Below are positions 17,247-25,429 of a DNA stretch of 64,000 nucleotides, piece after piece. The position numbers and the translations under genes were made by a program. Position 1 is the first letter of the stretch. Each line of letters opens with the position of its first letter. Origin of the DNA: Pontibacter cellulosilyticus (GTDB lineage: Bacteria > Bacteroidota > Bacteroidia > Cytophagales > Hymenobacteraceae); NCBI RefSeq assembly GCF_014306105.1, contig NZ_JACRVF010000002.1:580368-644367 (forward strand), written 5' to 3'. The notes beneath the pieces were generated by a model. That model saw only the letters and a program-made list of their open reading frames with translations. It searched no databases and was not told where the DNA came from.

Positions 17247-17332
17247 AGTAGGAGATAGATTTGAGGTTTAGGTGTAAGTAACGGTGGCGGAGGAGAATTG
17301 TTGATGGGTTGTTGATTGTTTGCAGTCCTGGG

Positions 17333-17539
17333 TCCAACCACCCCTAACCCCTCCTTATCTAAGGCGGGGAATTATGACTACCGATTATTCTGTCATCACC
17401 ATAGTTGAGGCTGCTACTTACTATCGAGAGGATCTTGTGATAAGGAAGTTTAAGCACAAGCTACAGAGCTTATACTAAGCTTTAGTAAAGTAATACCAGA
17501 GGTCCCTGCCTTGGATAAAGAGGGGTTAGGGTGGTTGGA
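17333..17539. repeat. MITE-like intergenic repeat, copy A
   Basis: A 207-bp element with terminal imperfect inverted repeats of about 37 bp: 17333-17370 begins TCCAACCACCCCTAACCCCT, and 17503-17539 is its near-complement ending GGGTGGTTGGA. It has no ORF. The same CCACCCCT-ACCCCTCC core recurs in copy B at 23948-24177. It is surrounded by short GTTGATTG and ACTCAGAACTCAGA repeats and accounts for most of the 355-bp gap between the SDR gene and rsgA. No clear target-site duplication is seen. Confidence 0.65.
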
Positions 17540-17601
17540 CACCTGCGCTACATCTCTACGGGTTTAGTATAATTTGTAACTCGGCACTCAGAACTCAGAA
17601 C

Positions 17602-18525
17602 TCACTTCCGGTTGTCCTGGCCGTGCAGCATGCTCAGGTAACTTTCGTAGCGGGTAAGAGAGATTTCGTTATGGCGTACAGCTTCTATAATAGCGCAGCC
17701 TGGCTCGTTAAAGTGGGTGCAGTTGTTAAAGCGGCACTGGTTCATACGCTCCCGCATCTCCGGGAAAAAATGGCTTAGTTCAGCTGCCGGAATATCTACA
17801 ATGCCTAGCTCTTTAATACCCGGAGTATCGATGATAAAGGTATCCTTATCAACCTCAAACATCTCGGCAAAGGTGGTAGTGTGTACACCTTTGTCGGAAA
17901 AGTCAGATATTTCGGAAGTCTTCAACTCCAGGTCTGGTACAATCAGGTTGATGAGCGTAGATTTTCCTACCCCAGAGTGACCGGAAAGGAGGGTAGTCTT
18001 ACCATGTAGGAGTTGCTCTATCTCATCTATACCTTCTTTTGTTTTGGCCGATACTGCCAGGCTTTTGTACCCGATCTGGTCATACATGTGGCTGATCTGG
18101 CGCTGGTACTCCCGCATCTCGTCGTCATACATGTCGGTTTTATTGTACACAATTATGGTGGGGATGTCGTAGGCTTCGGCAGTAACCAGAAAGCGATCTA
18201 TAAAACCAAAAGAGGTACGCGGCGAAACTAATGTAACGATAAGCAGTGCTTGGTCGAGGTTGGCGGCAATGATGTGTGCATGTGCCGATTTGTGCGTGCT
18301 CTGGCGGATGATGTAGTTTTCGCGGTCCTGAATTTTATGGATTACAGCCGTATCTTCTCCGGTAGTCTCCACATCAAACTCCACCTTGTCGCCGACGGCA
18401 ATTGGGTTACTCACTTTCATGCCCTTCAGCTTAAACTTACCGCGTAGGCGGGCACGGTGCAATTTGCCTTCTTCATCACGAAGCAGGTACCACGATCCCG
18501 TCGATTTTACTACAACTCCTTTCAT
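17602..18525 (-). CDS. rsgA: Ribosome small subunit-dependent GTPase A
   Basis: Circularly permuted GTPase of 307 residues that aids late 30S subunit maturation. There is an N-terminal OB fold, then the permuted order of G motifs: G4 NKTD (about 125), G1 GHSGVGKSTLIN (about 182-193), G3 DTPG (about 233). The C-terminal zinc-binding finger has C-x4-C-x-H-x5-C spacing (CRFNNCTHFNEPGC). Its ATG overlaps the waaA stop by 4 bp, so it is translated from the same message. Confidence 0.95.
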   Translation of the reverse strand: MKGVVVKSTGSWYLLRDEEGKLHRARLRGKFKLKGMKVSNPIAVGDKVEFDVETTGEDTAVIHKIQDRENYIIRQSTHKSAHAHIIAANLDQALLIVTLVSPRTSFGFIDRFLVTAEAYDIPTIIVYNKTDMYDDEMREYQRQISHMYDQIGYKSLAVSAKTKEGIDEIEQLLHGKTTLLSGHSGVGKSTLINLIVPDLELKTSEISDFSDKGVHTTTFAEMFEVDKDTFIIDTPGIKELGIVDIPAAELSHFFPEMRERMNQCRFNNCTHFNEPGCAIIEAVRHNEISLTRYESYLSMLHGQDNRK

Positions 18526-19772
18526 GTATTCTGTTTAAGCAAAGCTTTTATGTCGGCCATTATCTTAGCAGTAGCACCGGCTTGCTCTTGTACGTATGTT
18601 TTTTCTTTGCTGGTTATACTTTGGCGAAAGCCGGGCGTGGTATGCACCTCTTCAAACTTCTGCAGCAGTTCCTGGCTAGTATTTACTGAGAACGCGCAGC
18701 CAATGCCGATCAGATCCTTCGCCTCCTGAAATTTCTCATACTTGGGTCCGAAGAAGAGCGGCAGTCCAAACACGGCAGCCTCCAGGGTATTGTGCAACCC
18801 TTTGCCAAAGGCGCCGCCAATGTAGGCGTAAGTGCCATAGCTGTACAGCGACGACAGCATGCCAATGTTATCGATCACCAACACGTTATACTTTGCGACA
18901 TCTGTCTCTGTGGCTTTGGAGAAACGTATCGCGCCTTCGCCAAGACTTTGCATCATGGTAGTTATACTTGCTTCGTTTACCTCGTGAGGTGCAATGATGA
19001 AATTTATATTTTGGCTATACTTCTGTATCAGCGGTAAGAGCACCTCCACATCAGCGGGCCAGCTGCTGCCTACCATAAACACCTCCTTGCCTGCTACAAA
19101 GGCCTTAACCAAAGGTATGCTTTTAACAGAAGCAGCCGTTTGTAATACCCTATCAAATCGTGTATCGCCGGCTATACTTGCTTGCTTTATACCAATGCGT
19201 TTTAGCAGCTGCAGCGAAGTTTTGTTTTGAGTATAGATGTGTGTGAAGCGGCGCAGCATGTTGCGGTTAAACTCTCCGTAAGGCTTAAAGAAAACCTGGT
19301 CTGGCCGGAAAATAGCCGACACGGAAAGTATAGGTATGTTGCGCTGCTGCAGCTCTTGCAAGTAATAATGCCAGAACTCATACTTCACAAACACCGCCAG
19401 CTCAAGCTCTGCTATATCCAGAAACTGCTTCGCGTTTTGGGCGCTATCCAGGGGCAGATAGAAGATATAATCAGCACCCGTGTAGTTCTTGCGAATTTCG
19501 TATCCGGAAGGGGAGAAGAAGGTAAGCAGGATCTTATACTTTGGATATGCCATCTTGAACGCCTCCATTACCGGACGCCCTTGCTCAAACTCTCCCAGCG
19601 AGGCACAATGAAACCACACTACCGGCGCCTGGTTGCCTGCAAAGGCCCGTTTCATTTTATCGAACTGCTGCTCCCGTCCCTGCCGCATTAATCTGGCCTT
19701 CTCGTTAAAGGGAGAGGCCAGGGCAATGGCAGCTTCGTAAGCTTTTAGTCCGATGTCGTAGAGTAACTTCAA
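18522..19772 (-). CDS. waaA: 3-deoxy-D-manno-octulosonic acid transferase
   Basis: Kdo transferase of 416 residues (GT30, also called KdtA) that attaches Kdo to lipid A precursors at the inner membrane. The N-terminal family motif VVWFHCASLGEFEQGRPV is at about 50-67, with the catalytic Glu in LGEFEQ. MVGSSWPADVEVLLP and IAPHEV occur mid-protein, and IGGAFGKGLHNTLEAAVFGLP in the C-terminal nucleotide-binding half. It shows that the organism makes LPS. It is co-transcribed and overlapping with rsgA. Confidence 0.95.
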   Translation of the reverse strand: MKLLYDIGLKAYEAAIALASPFNEKARLMRQGREQQFDKMKRAFAGNQAPVVWFHCASLGEFEQGRPVMEAFKMAYPKYKILLTFFSPSGYEIRKNYTGADYIFYLPLDSAQNAKQFLDIAELELAVFVKYEFWHYYLQELQQRNIPILSVSAIFRPDQVFFKPYGEFNRNMLRRFTHIYTQNKTSLQLLKRIGIKQASIAGDTRFDRVLQTAASVKSIPLVKAFVAGKEVFMVGSSWPADVEVLLPLIQKYSQNINFIIAPHEVNEASITTMMQSLGEGAIRFSKATETDVAKYNVLVIDNIGMLSSLYSYGTYAYIGGAFGKGLHNTLEAAVFGLPLFFGPKYEKFQEAKDLIGIGCAFSVNTSQELLQKFEEVHTTPGFRQSITSKEKTYVQEQAGATAKIMADIKALLKQNT

Positions 19773-19833
19773 GTTTATACTTTCAATAAGAAAATACCGA
19801 AATGCGTACAGTTGCCGCGAGTTTCTGGAAATG

Positions 19834-19841
19834 CAAATATA
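19834..19841 (-). promoter_or_regulatory. Putative -7 box for waaA-rsgA
   Basis: CAAATATA on the plus strand reads TATATTTG on the minus strand, about 62 bp before the waaA start. No convincing -33 element accompanies it. Confidence 0.35.
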
Positions 19842-20027
19842 GTGGATTGTGGAAGTATAGTTTGTAAGGAATTATACTTTGTGGGTGTGCCTTTTTGTGA
19901 GCTGCTGATATCTGCTATATTTGAAGAGATATGGCAGAGCAGTAATAGGTGCAAGTATGCGTACTCGGGTTTTCTGAAGTATGGATCGTTCTGCAAATTG
20001 CTGTAATGCTTTTTACTAGTATAAAAA

Positions 20028-20510
20028 ATGAGCATCAACATCAGGCCGATACAAGAGGCAGATAACCTAGAGCTGGCAACACTTATCCGTAAAGTTTTCA
20101 GAGAATTTAAAATCGACAGGCCAGGTACCGTATACACAGACCCTACCACAGATGATCTGTATAACCTTTTCAGGCAGCCGAACAGCGCATACTTTGTGGC
20201 AGAGGAAAACGGAGAGATAGTTGGCGGCTGTGGCATATATCCTACTGATGGCTTACCCAAAGGCTGTGCAGAGCTGGTGAAGTTTTACTTATCGGCGGAG
20301 GCCAGGGGTAGGGGAATTGGCAACCAACTGATGCAGCAAAGTATAGAAGAAGCCAAAAAACTTGGGTATAAGCAGCTTTACCTGGAGTCTTTTCCGGAGT
20401 TAGCCAAGGCAGTGAGCATGTACGAGAAGGCCGGTTTTAAACCTTTACCGCATGCAATGGGTAATTCAGGACATTACGCCTGCAACATCTGGATGTTAAA
20501 AGAACTATGA
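20028..20510 (+). CDS. GNAT family N-acetyltransferase
   Basis: GCN5-related acetyltransferase of 160 residues. The acetyl-CoA pyrophosphate-binding motif A is visible as LSAEARGRGIGNQLMQ (about 90-105), and the C-terminal AVSMYEKAGFKPL motif B is intact. Substrate unknown. Its stop overlaps the following methyltransferase start by 4 bp, so the two are a translationally coupled pair, perhaps acting on the same small molecule, though this is inference only. Confidence 0.88.
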   Translation: MSINIRPIQEADNLELATLIRKVFREFKIDRPGTVYTDPTTDDLYNLFRQPNSAYFVAEENGEIVGGCGIYPTDGLPKGCAELVKFYLSAEARGRGIGNQLMQQSIEEAKKLGYKQLYLESFPELAKAVSMYEKAGFKPLPHAMGNSGHYACNIWMLKEL

Positions 20511-21139
20511 GCATAGAACAAGCCTACAACAATTGGGCATCGCAGTACGACACAAACAAGAACAGAACCCGTGATCTGGAGGGGAAGGCACTGCGCGCAA
20601 CTTTAGCAAGTATACCTTTCGAAACCTGTCTGGAAATTGGTGCCGGAACCGGTAAAAACACAGAATGGCTGATGCGAAAAGCAATGCTTGTTACGGCAGT
20701 AGATTTGTCGGAGGAGATGCTGAAGCGCGCCAGAAAGAAAGTGAACTCTAATAAAGTTGAGTTTATTCAGGCTGATATTACGAAAGACTGGGATTTTAAA
20801 ACACAGGAATACGATCTGGTAAGCTTTAGCCTGGTGCTGGAACACATCGAAAACCTGGAGCATATTTTTAAGGAAGCAGCAGCAGCATTAAAACCTGGTG
20901 GGCATGTGTACATTGGCGAACTGCATCCTTTTAAGCAATACACCGGCACCAAAGCCAGGTTTGATACAGAGGAGGGAAGGCAGGAAGTGGAGTGCTATAC
21001 CCATCATATCTCAGATTTTTCACAGGCAGCCAAACAGTGTGGCTTTAAGCTGGTTGATGTAAATGAGTATTTCGATGACAACAACAGAAACGATATTCCG
21101 CGCATCCTTACCTTACTTTTTCAGAAGTCATCAACATAG
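20507..21139 (+). CDS. Class I SAM-dependent methyltransferase
   Basis: Methyltransferase of 210 residues with a Rossmann-like fold. The SAM-binding motif I is LEIGAGTGKNTEWL (about 41-54), motif II VDLSEEML (about 66-73), motif III about QADITKDWDF, and the post-motif LEHIENLEH. These resemble UbiE/BioC-type small-molecule methyltransferases (Methyltransf_11/25). Coupled by a 4-bp overlap to the GNAT gene upstream. Substrate unknown. Confidence 0.85.
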   Translation: MSIEQAYNNWASQYDTNKNRTRDLEGKALRATLASIPFETCLEIGAGTGKNTEWLMRKAMLVTAVDLSEEMLKRARKKVNSNKVEFIQADITKDWDFKTQEYDLVSFSLVLEHIENLEHIFKEAAAALKPGGHVYIGELHPFKQYTGTKARFDTEEGRQEVECYTHHISDFSQAAKQCGFKLVDVNEYFDDNNRNDIPRILTLLFQKSST

Positions 21140-21227
21140 GCATTGACAGAGTTGTTTTGCAGGCTGCCTTAGCACAGCACTGCTAGCGCAAAAGGTGCCG
21201 TATACTTTATCAGAGACCTTATTATTT

Positions 21228-22619
21228 ATGACTACAGCACCGGCAAGTACCTATACTAACCTGTACAACTTTCAGAAAAGCTTTTTTGAAACCGGGAAAA
21301 CTAGAAGCTATACTTTTCGGAAAGAACAGTTGCTGCGCCTACGCCAAGCTGTAAAACAATATGAAGATGGTATAACCGAGGCGCTGCATAAAGATCTGCA
21401 CAAGCCTGCCACCGAGACGTATGTTACAGAGATAGGATTTGTTTACGAAGAAATAAAGTATGTCCTAAAGCATCTCAAAAGTTGGATGAAGCCACGAAAA
21501 GTATCTACTCCACTTGTGGCGCAACCGGCATCCAGTAAAGTTTACCACGATCCGTTGGGGCTCACCTTCATTATTGCGCCCTGGAACTATCCCTTTCAGC
21601 TGCTTATTGCTCCTTTGGTAGGGGCAATTGCCGGAGGTAACTGTGCGGTTTTAAAACCATCAGAAGAAACACCGCACACGGCACAGGTAATAGAAGATAT
21701 GGTTAAGGAGTTCTTTCCGGAGGAGTACCTGGCAGTGGTGCAGGGAAATGGTGCAGAGGTAGTGCCAGAACTAATGGATAACTTCCGATTTGATCATGTG
21801 TTTTTTACGGGCAGCGTACCTGTTGGTAAAATCATAATGGCAGCGGCAGCCAAGCATCTTACGCCTGTTACGCTGGAGCTAGGCGGTAAAAGCCCCTGCA
21901 TTGTTGACGAGACTGCAAATCTGAAAGTAGCCGCTAAAAGAATAGCCTGGGGTAAATTCTTAAATGCCGGCCAAACCTGTGTTGCCCCCGATTATGTACT
22001 GGTTCATACTTCTGTTAAAGAAGAGTTTACCAGACTGGTTGGTGAGGCTATAAAAAGTTTTTATGGAGAGGATGCAGCCAAGAGCCCGGATTACCCGCGT
22101 ATGGTGAACGAGAAACGCTATAAGGCTGTAGCTAAATTTATTAACCCTGAGCATGTTGTGCTTGGCGGCCAAACAGATGAGCAGGATAAGTATATCGCGC
22201 CTACCATACTCGATAGAATTACCTTTGATGACCCGGTGATGCAGGAAGAAATATTTGGACCTGTGCTGCCCATACTTACTTTTGAAAAACTAACTGAGGT
22301 GCCGCAACTGGTAGGGCTGCATCCATACCCGCTGGCTTTGTATCTGTTTACAAGCAGCAAAGAAAACGAGAAGTACATTTTAAACAACATACGCTTCGGC
22401 GCTGGCTGCATTAACGACACTGTTATACACTTAAGTAACCCAAGTATACCTTTTGGCGGCATTGGCACCAGCGGGTTTGGCAGCTATCACGGCAAGTATA
22501 GCTTTGACACATTTACGCACGCAAAGGGTATACTTAAAACAACCACTGTTGTAGATGTGCCGCTGCGTTACCCACCATACGGCGACAAAGGCAAGTATGT
22601 AAAGATGGTGATGAAGTAA
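21228..22619 (+). CDS. Aldehyde dehydrogenase
   Basis: NAD(P)-dependent aldehyde dehydrogenase of 463 residues, oxidising aldehydes to acids. ATG 21228 gives MTTAPAS; an in-frame GTG at 21195 adds a poor N-terminus. The catalytic Cys is in NAGQTCVAPDY and the general-base Glu in LELGGKSPC. The FFTGSVPVGK motif binds cofactor and PWNYPFQL is typical. Its short length and sequence place it with class 3-like (ALDH3/fatty aldehyde or coniferyl aldehyde) enzymes. It ends at a bidirectional terminator shared with the peroxiredoxin gene. Confidence 0.93.
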   Translation: MTTAPASTYTNLYNFQKSFFETGKTRSYTFRKEQLLRLRQAVKQYEDGITEALHKDLHKPATETYVTEIGFVYEEIKYVLKHLKSWMKPRKVSTPLVAQPASSKVYHDPLGLTFIIAPWNYPFQLLIAPLVGAIAGGNCAVLKPSEETPHTAQVIEDMVKEFFPEEYLAVVQGNGAEVVPELMDNFRFDHVFFTGSVPVGKIIMAAAAKHLTPVTLELGGKSPCIVDETANLKVAAKRIAWGKFLNAGQTCVAPDYVLVHTSVKEEFTRLVGEAIKSFYGEDAAKSPDYPRMVNEKRYKAVAKFINPEHVVLGGQTDEQDKYIAPTILDRITFDDPVMQEEIFGPVLPILTFEKLTEVPQLVGLHPYPLALYLFTSSKENEKYILNNIRFGAGCINDTVIHLSNPSIPFGGIGTSGFGSYHGKYSFDTFTHAKGILKTTTVVDVPLRYPPYGDKGKYVKMVMK

Positions 22620-22630
22620 AGTAATAAAAC

Positions 22631-22662
22631 AGAAAAGCCCCGACATTTGCCGGGGCTTTTCT
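22631..22662. terminator. Bidirectional terminator
   Basis: Perfect 12-bp stem (AGAAAAGCCCCG and complement, 8-nt loop) between the convergent aldehyde dehydrogenase and peroxiredoxin genes. Confidence 0.88.
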
Positions 22663-22682
22663 ATATCTAAAAGCTGTTAAGC

Positions 22683-23312
22683 TTAGTGTTTTGCAAGGTA
22701 GTTAGATACACCTTCTTTAGTAGCCTGCATTGCTTCTTTGCCTTCAGACCAGTTTGCAGGGCAAACTTCGCCTTTCTCCTCAAAGTACTGCAGCGCGTCA
22801 ACCATACGCAGGGCCTCGTCGATAGAACGGCCAAGCGGAAGGTCGTTTACAACCTGGTGACGTACTACGCCTTCTTTGTCGATTAGGAACAGACCACGGT
22901 AAGCTACTGGCTCGCCAACAAAGATAGCTTCGCCTTCTTCGTTGTAGTCATAATGACCAGCTAGAACGTCGTAGTTCTGAGCGATAGTTTTAGAAGCGTC
23001 TGCTACAAGTGGGTAGTTTACACCCTCGATGCCACCCTGCTCGCGCGGAGTGTTCAGCCATGCAAAGTGAGAGAAGTGTGTGTCGGTAGAGCAACCTACA
23101 ACTGCTACGTTCTTGCGCTCAAACTCTTCCATTCTGTCCTGGAAAGCGATGATCTCAGTTGGGCACACAAACGTGAAGTCCATTGGGTAGAAATAGAAAA
23201 GTACGTGCTTCTTGCCAATGTACTGGTCCAGTGAAAAGTTCTCTACAAATTCTCCGTTCTCTACGGCTGTTGCTTTAAAAGAAGGTGCTTTTTTACCTAC
23301 TAATACTGCCAT
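22683..23312 (-). CDS. 2-Cys peroxiredoxin
   Basis: Typical AhpC/Prx1-type peroxiredoxin of 209 residues that reduces peroxides. The peroxidatic Cys is in DFTFVCPTEI (about 46-55) and the resolving Cys in EVCPANW near the C-terminus. The C-terminal YF-like extension (SNYLAKH) is short. It lies 27 bp after the PerR-like regulator gene on the same strand, so it is probably co-transcribed with, and controlled by, that regulator. No dedicated AhpF reductase is adjacent. Confidence 0.94.
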   Translation of the reverse strand: MAVLVGKKAPSFKATAVENGEFVENFSLDQYIGKKHVLFYFYPMDFTFVCPTEIIAFQDRMEEFERKNVAVVGCSTDTHFSHFAWLNTPREQGGIEGVNYPLVADASKTIAQNYDVLAGHYDYNEEGEAIFVGEPVAYRGLFLIDKEGVVRHQVVNDLPLGRSIDEALRMVDALQYFEEKGEVCPANWSEGKEAMQATKEGVSNYLAKH

Positions 23313-23339
23313 GTGTTATTTAGTTTTTGGTTAAAAATT

Positions 23340-23804
23340 CTATTTAGATACTCGTTTTATACTTATTTGCTTATCGGGTTCCACTTTGCTGCCTGTTAGC
23401 TGCACTGAGAAGCCTTTTAGTTCAAAGTTCTCCAGCTTTCGCTTGCTGAAAAAATCTGCCAATAGCTGTTCCAGTTCTTCATCCTCAAAATCAACAATCT
23501 CTTTCGTCTTGCTGCAGAAGATATGGTTGTGCACGTGTGTGTTGGCATCGTAACGCTTGCCGCCTTCTTCTGAAAGAGCACGCTTAATCAGGCCTGTTTC
23601 TACAAAAGTATCCAACGTTTTATAAACCGTACCCAGCGATATACTTGGATTTCCCGGTTTAAGGCGTTGGTAAATGTCTTCAGCAGTAGGGTGGTGCCCA
23701 TGCAATTCCATCACCGATTCAAACACAACAATGCGCTGGTGCGTGGCTTTTAAACCACCCTCCGTCAGGCGCTGTCGTAATTCGTCTCGTGTCAGATTTT
23801 GCAT
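23340..23804 (-). CDS. Fur family regulator, PerR-like
   Basis: Ferric-uptake-regulator family protein of 154 residues. It has an N-terminal winged helix with HGHHPTAEDIYQRL and SLGTVYKTLD (recognition helix about 53-62), then a metal-binding segment RYDANTHVHNHIFC resembling the PerR regulatory site (Asp, His, His). The structural zinc CxxC pairs seen in most Fur/PerR proteins are absent, since only one Cys is visible, in FCSKTKE. Its position just before a peroxiredoxin gene supports peroxide sensing by analogy with PerR. Regulation of the pair is inferred. Confidence 0.85.
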   Translation of the reverse strand: MQNLTRDELRQRLTEGGLKATHQRIVVFESVMELHGHHPTAEDIYQRLKPGNPSISLGTVYKTLDTFVETGLIKRALSEEGGKRYDANTHVHNHIFCSKTKEIVDFEDEELEQLLADFFSKRKLENFELKGFSVQLTGSKVEPDKQISIKRVSK

Positions 23805-23842
23805 ACCAGATAAGAATGTTTCTTAACTAGGAAAAGTTCCTG

Positions 23843-23850
23843 CAAATGTA
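23843..23850 (-). promoter_or_regulatory. Putative -7 box for the PerR-like/peroxiredoxin operon
   Basis: CAAATGTA on the plus strand reads TACATTTG on the minus strand, 39 bp before the regulator's ATG. The -33 element is not clear. Confidence 0.35.
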
Positions 23851-23947
23851 GAGGTAATAATTAAGTTTTGAAAGTGAAAGTATAAAACTTGTTCGTGGGT
23901 TGAGGAACTTTGAGTGTGGAGGATTACGGTGATTCGCATACGACTAT

Positions 23948-24177
23948 AAACCACCCCTACCCCTCCCTAACCAAGGAGGGGAGTTCTGTTATTACTTTAG
24001 CAGAAGTATAGGTTTCCATAGCTGCGTCTATTACCCAGACAGGCTCTCGATCTAGCCCTGCATGTTACAGCTATTATAGGGGGCAAGAGAAACAGTAATT
24101 ACAGTACTCCCTCCTTGGACTAGTGAGAACGCGAGTTCGAAGCTAGCGAGCGCAGCTCTGAGGGGTAGGGGTGGTTT
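23948..24177. repeat. MITE-like intergenic repeat, copy B
   Basis: A 230-bp element with an 18-bp perfect terminal inverted repeat (AAACCACCCCTACCCCTC at 23948-23965, complement at 24160-24177). An inner arm pair CCAAGGAGGG/CCCTCCTTGG continues the repeat. In the right arm about 43 bp (from about 24121, ACTAGTGAGAACGCGAGTTC onward) are inserted between the inner and outer parts. The core matches copy A at 17333-17539. It fills most of the 404-bp gap between the PerR-like gene and the enoyl-CoA hydratase. Confidence 0.65.
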
Positions 24178-24208
24178 GACCGGTACTGTGAAAATACCAA
24201 GCCTAAAC

Positions 24209-24982
24209 TTATCTTCCCTTAAACTCCGGCCTGCGCTTCTCTACAAAGGCGTTCATACCTTCGGTTTGATCTTCGGAGGCGAAGCAGAGGTAGAAGTTCT
24301 TGCGCTCAAAGTATAAGCCTTCGTCCAGGTTAGTTTCGAAAGATCGGTTTACAGACTCTTTGGCCAGTTTAGCTGCCACCGGCGACATCTGAGCCACCTC
24401 GCCGGCCAGTTTAAAAGCCTCTTCTAAGTATAGTTCTACAGGTACTACGCGGTTTACCAAGCCGTGCTTTTCTGCTTCGTCGGCACTCATAAATTTGCCG
24501 GTAAGCACCATCTCCATGGCTTTTGCTTTACCGATGGCTTTTGTAAGGCGCTGTGTGCCGCCGGCACCTGGCATTACACCTATTTTAATTTCCGGCTGTC
24601 CAAATTGTGCAGTTTCAGAAGCCACGATCATGTCGCAAGTCATAGCCAACTCACAGCCACCTCCCAAGACAAACCCAGAAACAGCGGCGATTATTGGTTT
24701 TTTGGTTTTTCGGATCTGGTCCCAGGTAGAGAACTGGTCAATGTTGAGCATGTCAATGGCAGTTTTACCAGCCATTTGCTTAATATCGGCTCCAGCTGCA
24801 AAGGCACGTTCGTTGCCCGTGATGATAATAGCACGTACTTCATCATTCTCGTCTAGCTCCTTTAGAGCATCGCGCAGCTCACCCATCAATTGCAGGTTTA
24901 GCGCATTAAGCTCTTTGGGTCTGTTTAGCTGTATGAGGGCAACATGAGGCTGGGCCTGTGGCGTTACAAGTATAAATTCCAT
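24209..24982 (-). CDS. Enoyl-CoA hydratase/isomerase family protein
   Basis: Crotonase-fold enzyme of 257 residues hydrating trans-2-enoyl-CoA in fatty acid or related acyl-CoA breakdown. The oxyanion-hole segment AFAAGADIKQM is near 60-70. Both catalytic glutamates of rat crotonase are present, one in GGGCELAMTCD (about 110-120) and one in FGQPEIKIGVMPGAGGTQRL. Length and motifs fit PaaF/Ech-type hydratases. There are no other beta-oxidation genes nearby, so the exact pathway is unknown. Confidence 0.92.
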   Translation of the reverse strand: MEFILVTPQAQPHVALIQLNRPKELNALNLQLMGELRDALKELDENDEVRAIIITGNERAFAAGADIKQMAGKTAIDMLNIDQFSTWDQIRKTKKPIIAAVSGFVLGGGCELAMTCDMIVASETAQFGQPEIKIGVMPGAGGTQRLTKAIGKAKAMEMVLTGKFMSADEAEKHGLVNRVVPVELYLEEAFKLAGEVAQMSPVAAKLAKESVNRSFETNLDEGLYFERKNFYLCFASEDQTEGMNAFVEKRRPEFKGR

Positions 24983-25049
24983 GGGTCTTATTTTGTGTTC
25001 AAGCTTTATTTAAAGCCTCAAGTTACGGCTTTTGGATCAACCATAAAAA

Positions 25050-25067
25050 AAGCCCTTCAAAGGGCTT
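25050..25067 (-). terminator. Probable terminator
   Basis: Short AAGCCCT/AGGGCTT hairpin next to a run of seven A (T on the minus strand), just past the stop of the 74-residue gene. Confidence 0.7.
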
Positions 25068-25072
25068 AAGAA

Positions 25073-25297
25073 TTAGATAGCAGGACTATTTGGTTTGGCG
25101 CGATCAGCTACTTTATGATATGGGGTCTTTTCCTGCTGCTGTACATTGTTAACCTTGGAAGGCTGCTCATCTAAATGCACTTCAGCTGCATCTGCAGGAA
25201 CACCCATTTTGTTGGTACGGAAAAATACCCCCGTTAACAACAGGGCGAATAGCACCACGAGTTTAATTACAAATGTAGGGGTAAGTTTCTCAGCCAT
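25073..25297 (-). CDS. Small single-pass membrane protein
   Basis: Protein of 74 residues, no recognised family. One hydrophobic segment at about 8-27 (TFVIKLVVLFALLLTGVFF) lies near the N-terminus, followed by a polar tail rich in Q, K and P (DEQPSKVNNVQQQEKTPYHK). The tail is probably periplasmic if the N-terminus is inside. It has its own terminator. The ORF looks real from its hydrophobic pattern and terminator, but the function is unknown. Confidence 0.55.
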   Translation of the reverse strand: MAEKLTPTFVIKLVVLFALLLTGVFFRTNKMGVPADAAEVHLDEQPSKVNNVQQQEKTPYHKVADRAKPNSPAI

Positions 25298-25429
25298 GGG
25301 CTCTCTTCGTTTGTCAGCTCTTTTTCACTGGCTAATCTATACGCAAAGTAAATATAAAGTTTTGGGAATATGAATAAGATCAAACTAAAAGTTGATAAAG
25401 TCTAAGTATATTTTTCTTCGGGCTAAATT

